Shown one piece after another: positions 15,041 through 15,568 of a DNA stretch of 15,568 nucleotides. Below the pieces are notes generated by a model. That model had not been told where the DNA came from, did not search any database, and saw nothing but the letters and a program-made list of their open reading frames with translations. Source of the DNA: Lachnospiraceae bacterium (GTDB lineage: Bacteria > Bacillota > Clostridia > Lachnospirales > Lachnospiraceae); the NCBI GenBank assembly GCA_900753685.1, contig CAAEAB010000093.1:1-15568 (forward strand), written 5' to 3'. The position numbers were made by a program, and so were the translations under genes. The stretch's first letter is position 1, and each line of letters begins with the position of its first letter.

Positions 15041-15568
15041 ATGGCTTTTGACGGAATCGTAATTTCCAGCCTTGTATGGGAATTGAATGAACGGCTGGCC
15101 GACGGCCGCATTAATAAAATATATCAGCCGGAGAATGACGCCATTGTTCTGACAATAAAAAATAACCGGAATAATTACCGTCTGCTTCTCTCCGCCAGTC
15201 CTTCCCTGCCTCTGGCTTATCTGACGGAGGATACGGGAACCAACCCGATGACAGCGCCGAATTTCTGTATGCTTCTGCGAAAACATATCAGCGGCGGCCG
15301 CATCGTGTCCATCCTCCAGCCGGAAATGGAACGTATTTTAAAATTTGAGATTGAACATTTAAATGAATTGGGAGATGTGTGTACAAAATACCTCATCGTA
15401 GAACTGATGGGAAAACACAGTAATATTATTTTCTGCCGGCCCGACGGCACGATTATCGACAGTATTAAACATATTTCTTTAAATATCAGCTCGGTCCGCG
15501 AAGTGCTTCCGGGCCGCAGCTATTTCATACCGAACACGATGTTAAAGCAAAATCCACTGACCATCACC
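15041..15568 (+). CDS. rqcH: Ribosome-associated quality control protein RqcH (NFACT family), N-terminal part
   Basis: RqcH binds 50S subunits that carry stalled peptidyl-tRNA and adds C-terminal alanine tails to mark the peptide for degradation; older names are FbpA/YloA. The first 176 residues are visible and lie in the NFACT-N domain. Landmarks are MAFDGIVISSLVWELNE at 1-17, GRINKIYQP at 22-30, NPMTAPNFCMLLRKHISGG at 68-86, ELMGKHSNII at 121-130 and IDSIKHIS at 139-146. The DR pair that B. subtilis RqcH uses for alanyl-tRNA binding (D97/R98) reads E97-R98 here. The ATG is 8 bases after AAGGAG. The gene is transcribed away from the main cluster and is cut by the right window edge, so the coiled-coil and NFACT-R domains are out of view. 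Confidence 0.93.
   Translation, partial: MAFDGIVISSLVWELNERLADGRINKIYQPENDAIVLTIKNNRNNYRLLLSASPSLPLAYLTEDTGTNPMTAPNFCMLLRKHISGGRIVSILQPEMERILKFEIEHLNELGDVCTKYLIVELMGKHSNIIFCRPDGTIIDSIKHISLNISSVREVLPGRSYFIPNTMLKQNPLTIT

Noticed and set aside
14930..15450. Minus-strand open frames of 118 and 77 codons over rqcH and the intergenic region
   Set aside because: They run antisense to conserved RqcH motifs and through the promoter region, with no supporting start signals.
1..15568. Defence system, prophage, insertion sequence, CRISPR array or tRNA
   Set aside because: All coding space is filled by conserved housekeeping genes, and I saw no direct-repeat arrays, transposase motifs, integrase or cloverleaf sequences.

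Overview
The window looks like chromosomal DNA of a Clostridia-class Bacillota, most likely of the Lachnospiraceae type. This rests on family content and order: YicC/YloC, RemA, Gmk, RpoZ, then PriA, Def, Fmt, a YugP-type zinc peptidase, RsmB, RlmN, PrpC/Stp, PrkC, RsgA, Rpe and ThiN, with RqcH (Bacillota NFACT family) divergent. Strong GGAGG-type ribosome binding sites and several TTG/GTG starts also fit. No similarity search was run, so the taxonomy is an inference.

Layout: sixteen genes lie head to tail on the minus strand, from yicC (14835, first) to thiN (cut by the left window edge). Most junctions are very tight, with overlaps of 4 to 8 bases or gaps of 1 to 22. Only two minus-strand gaps stand out. 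The rpoZ-rpoD gap (12570-12646) carries good sigma-A promoter elements. The rpoD-priA gap (11377-11465) carries a long imperfect hairpin. At the right end, a 205-base AT-rich region (14836-15040) separates yicC from rqcH, which runs off the plus-strand end. It contains two tandem promoters for the minus-strand cluster and one for rqcH.

How the genes work together: this is a growth and translation cluster. Gmk supplies GDP/GTP precursors. RpoZ and RpoD are RNA polymerase parts. PriA restarts replication forks. Fmt and Def add and remove the formyl group of initiator Met. RsmB and RlmN methylate rRNA, and RsgA matures the 30S subunit. YicC is an endoribonuclease and RqcH rescues stalled 50S subunits. 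The PrkC/Stp kinase-phosphatase pair is a membrane-to-cytoplasm signalling module next to its known B. subtilis target RsgA (CpgA). Rpe and ThiN are metabolic passengers at the end.

I see no mobile element, CRISPR array, tRNA, rRNA, phage gene or defence island. This is a conserved housekeeping region and I did not find an undescribed multigene system. The most notable points are: a full-length primary-type sigma factor gene placed between rpoZ and priA, with its own promoter and no dnaG beside it; a changed segment just after the -10-recognition helix of that sigma factor; the hairpin between rpoD and priA; a perfect 9-bp inverted repeat that would form a stem-loop at the 5' end of the yicC mRNA; and an omega subunit with a roughly 50-residue acidic tail. 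Several starts are placed inside the longest open frame (rpe, rsgA, rsmB, yugP, priA, gmk) because of the ribosome binding site and family N-termini.
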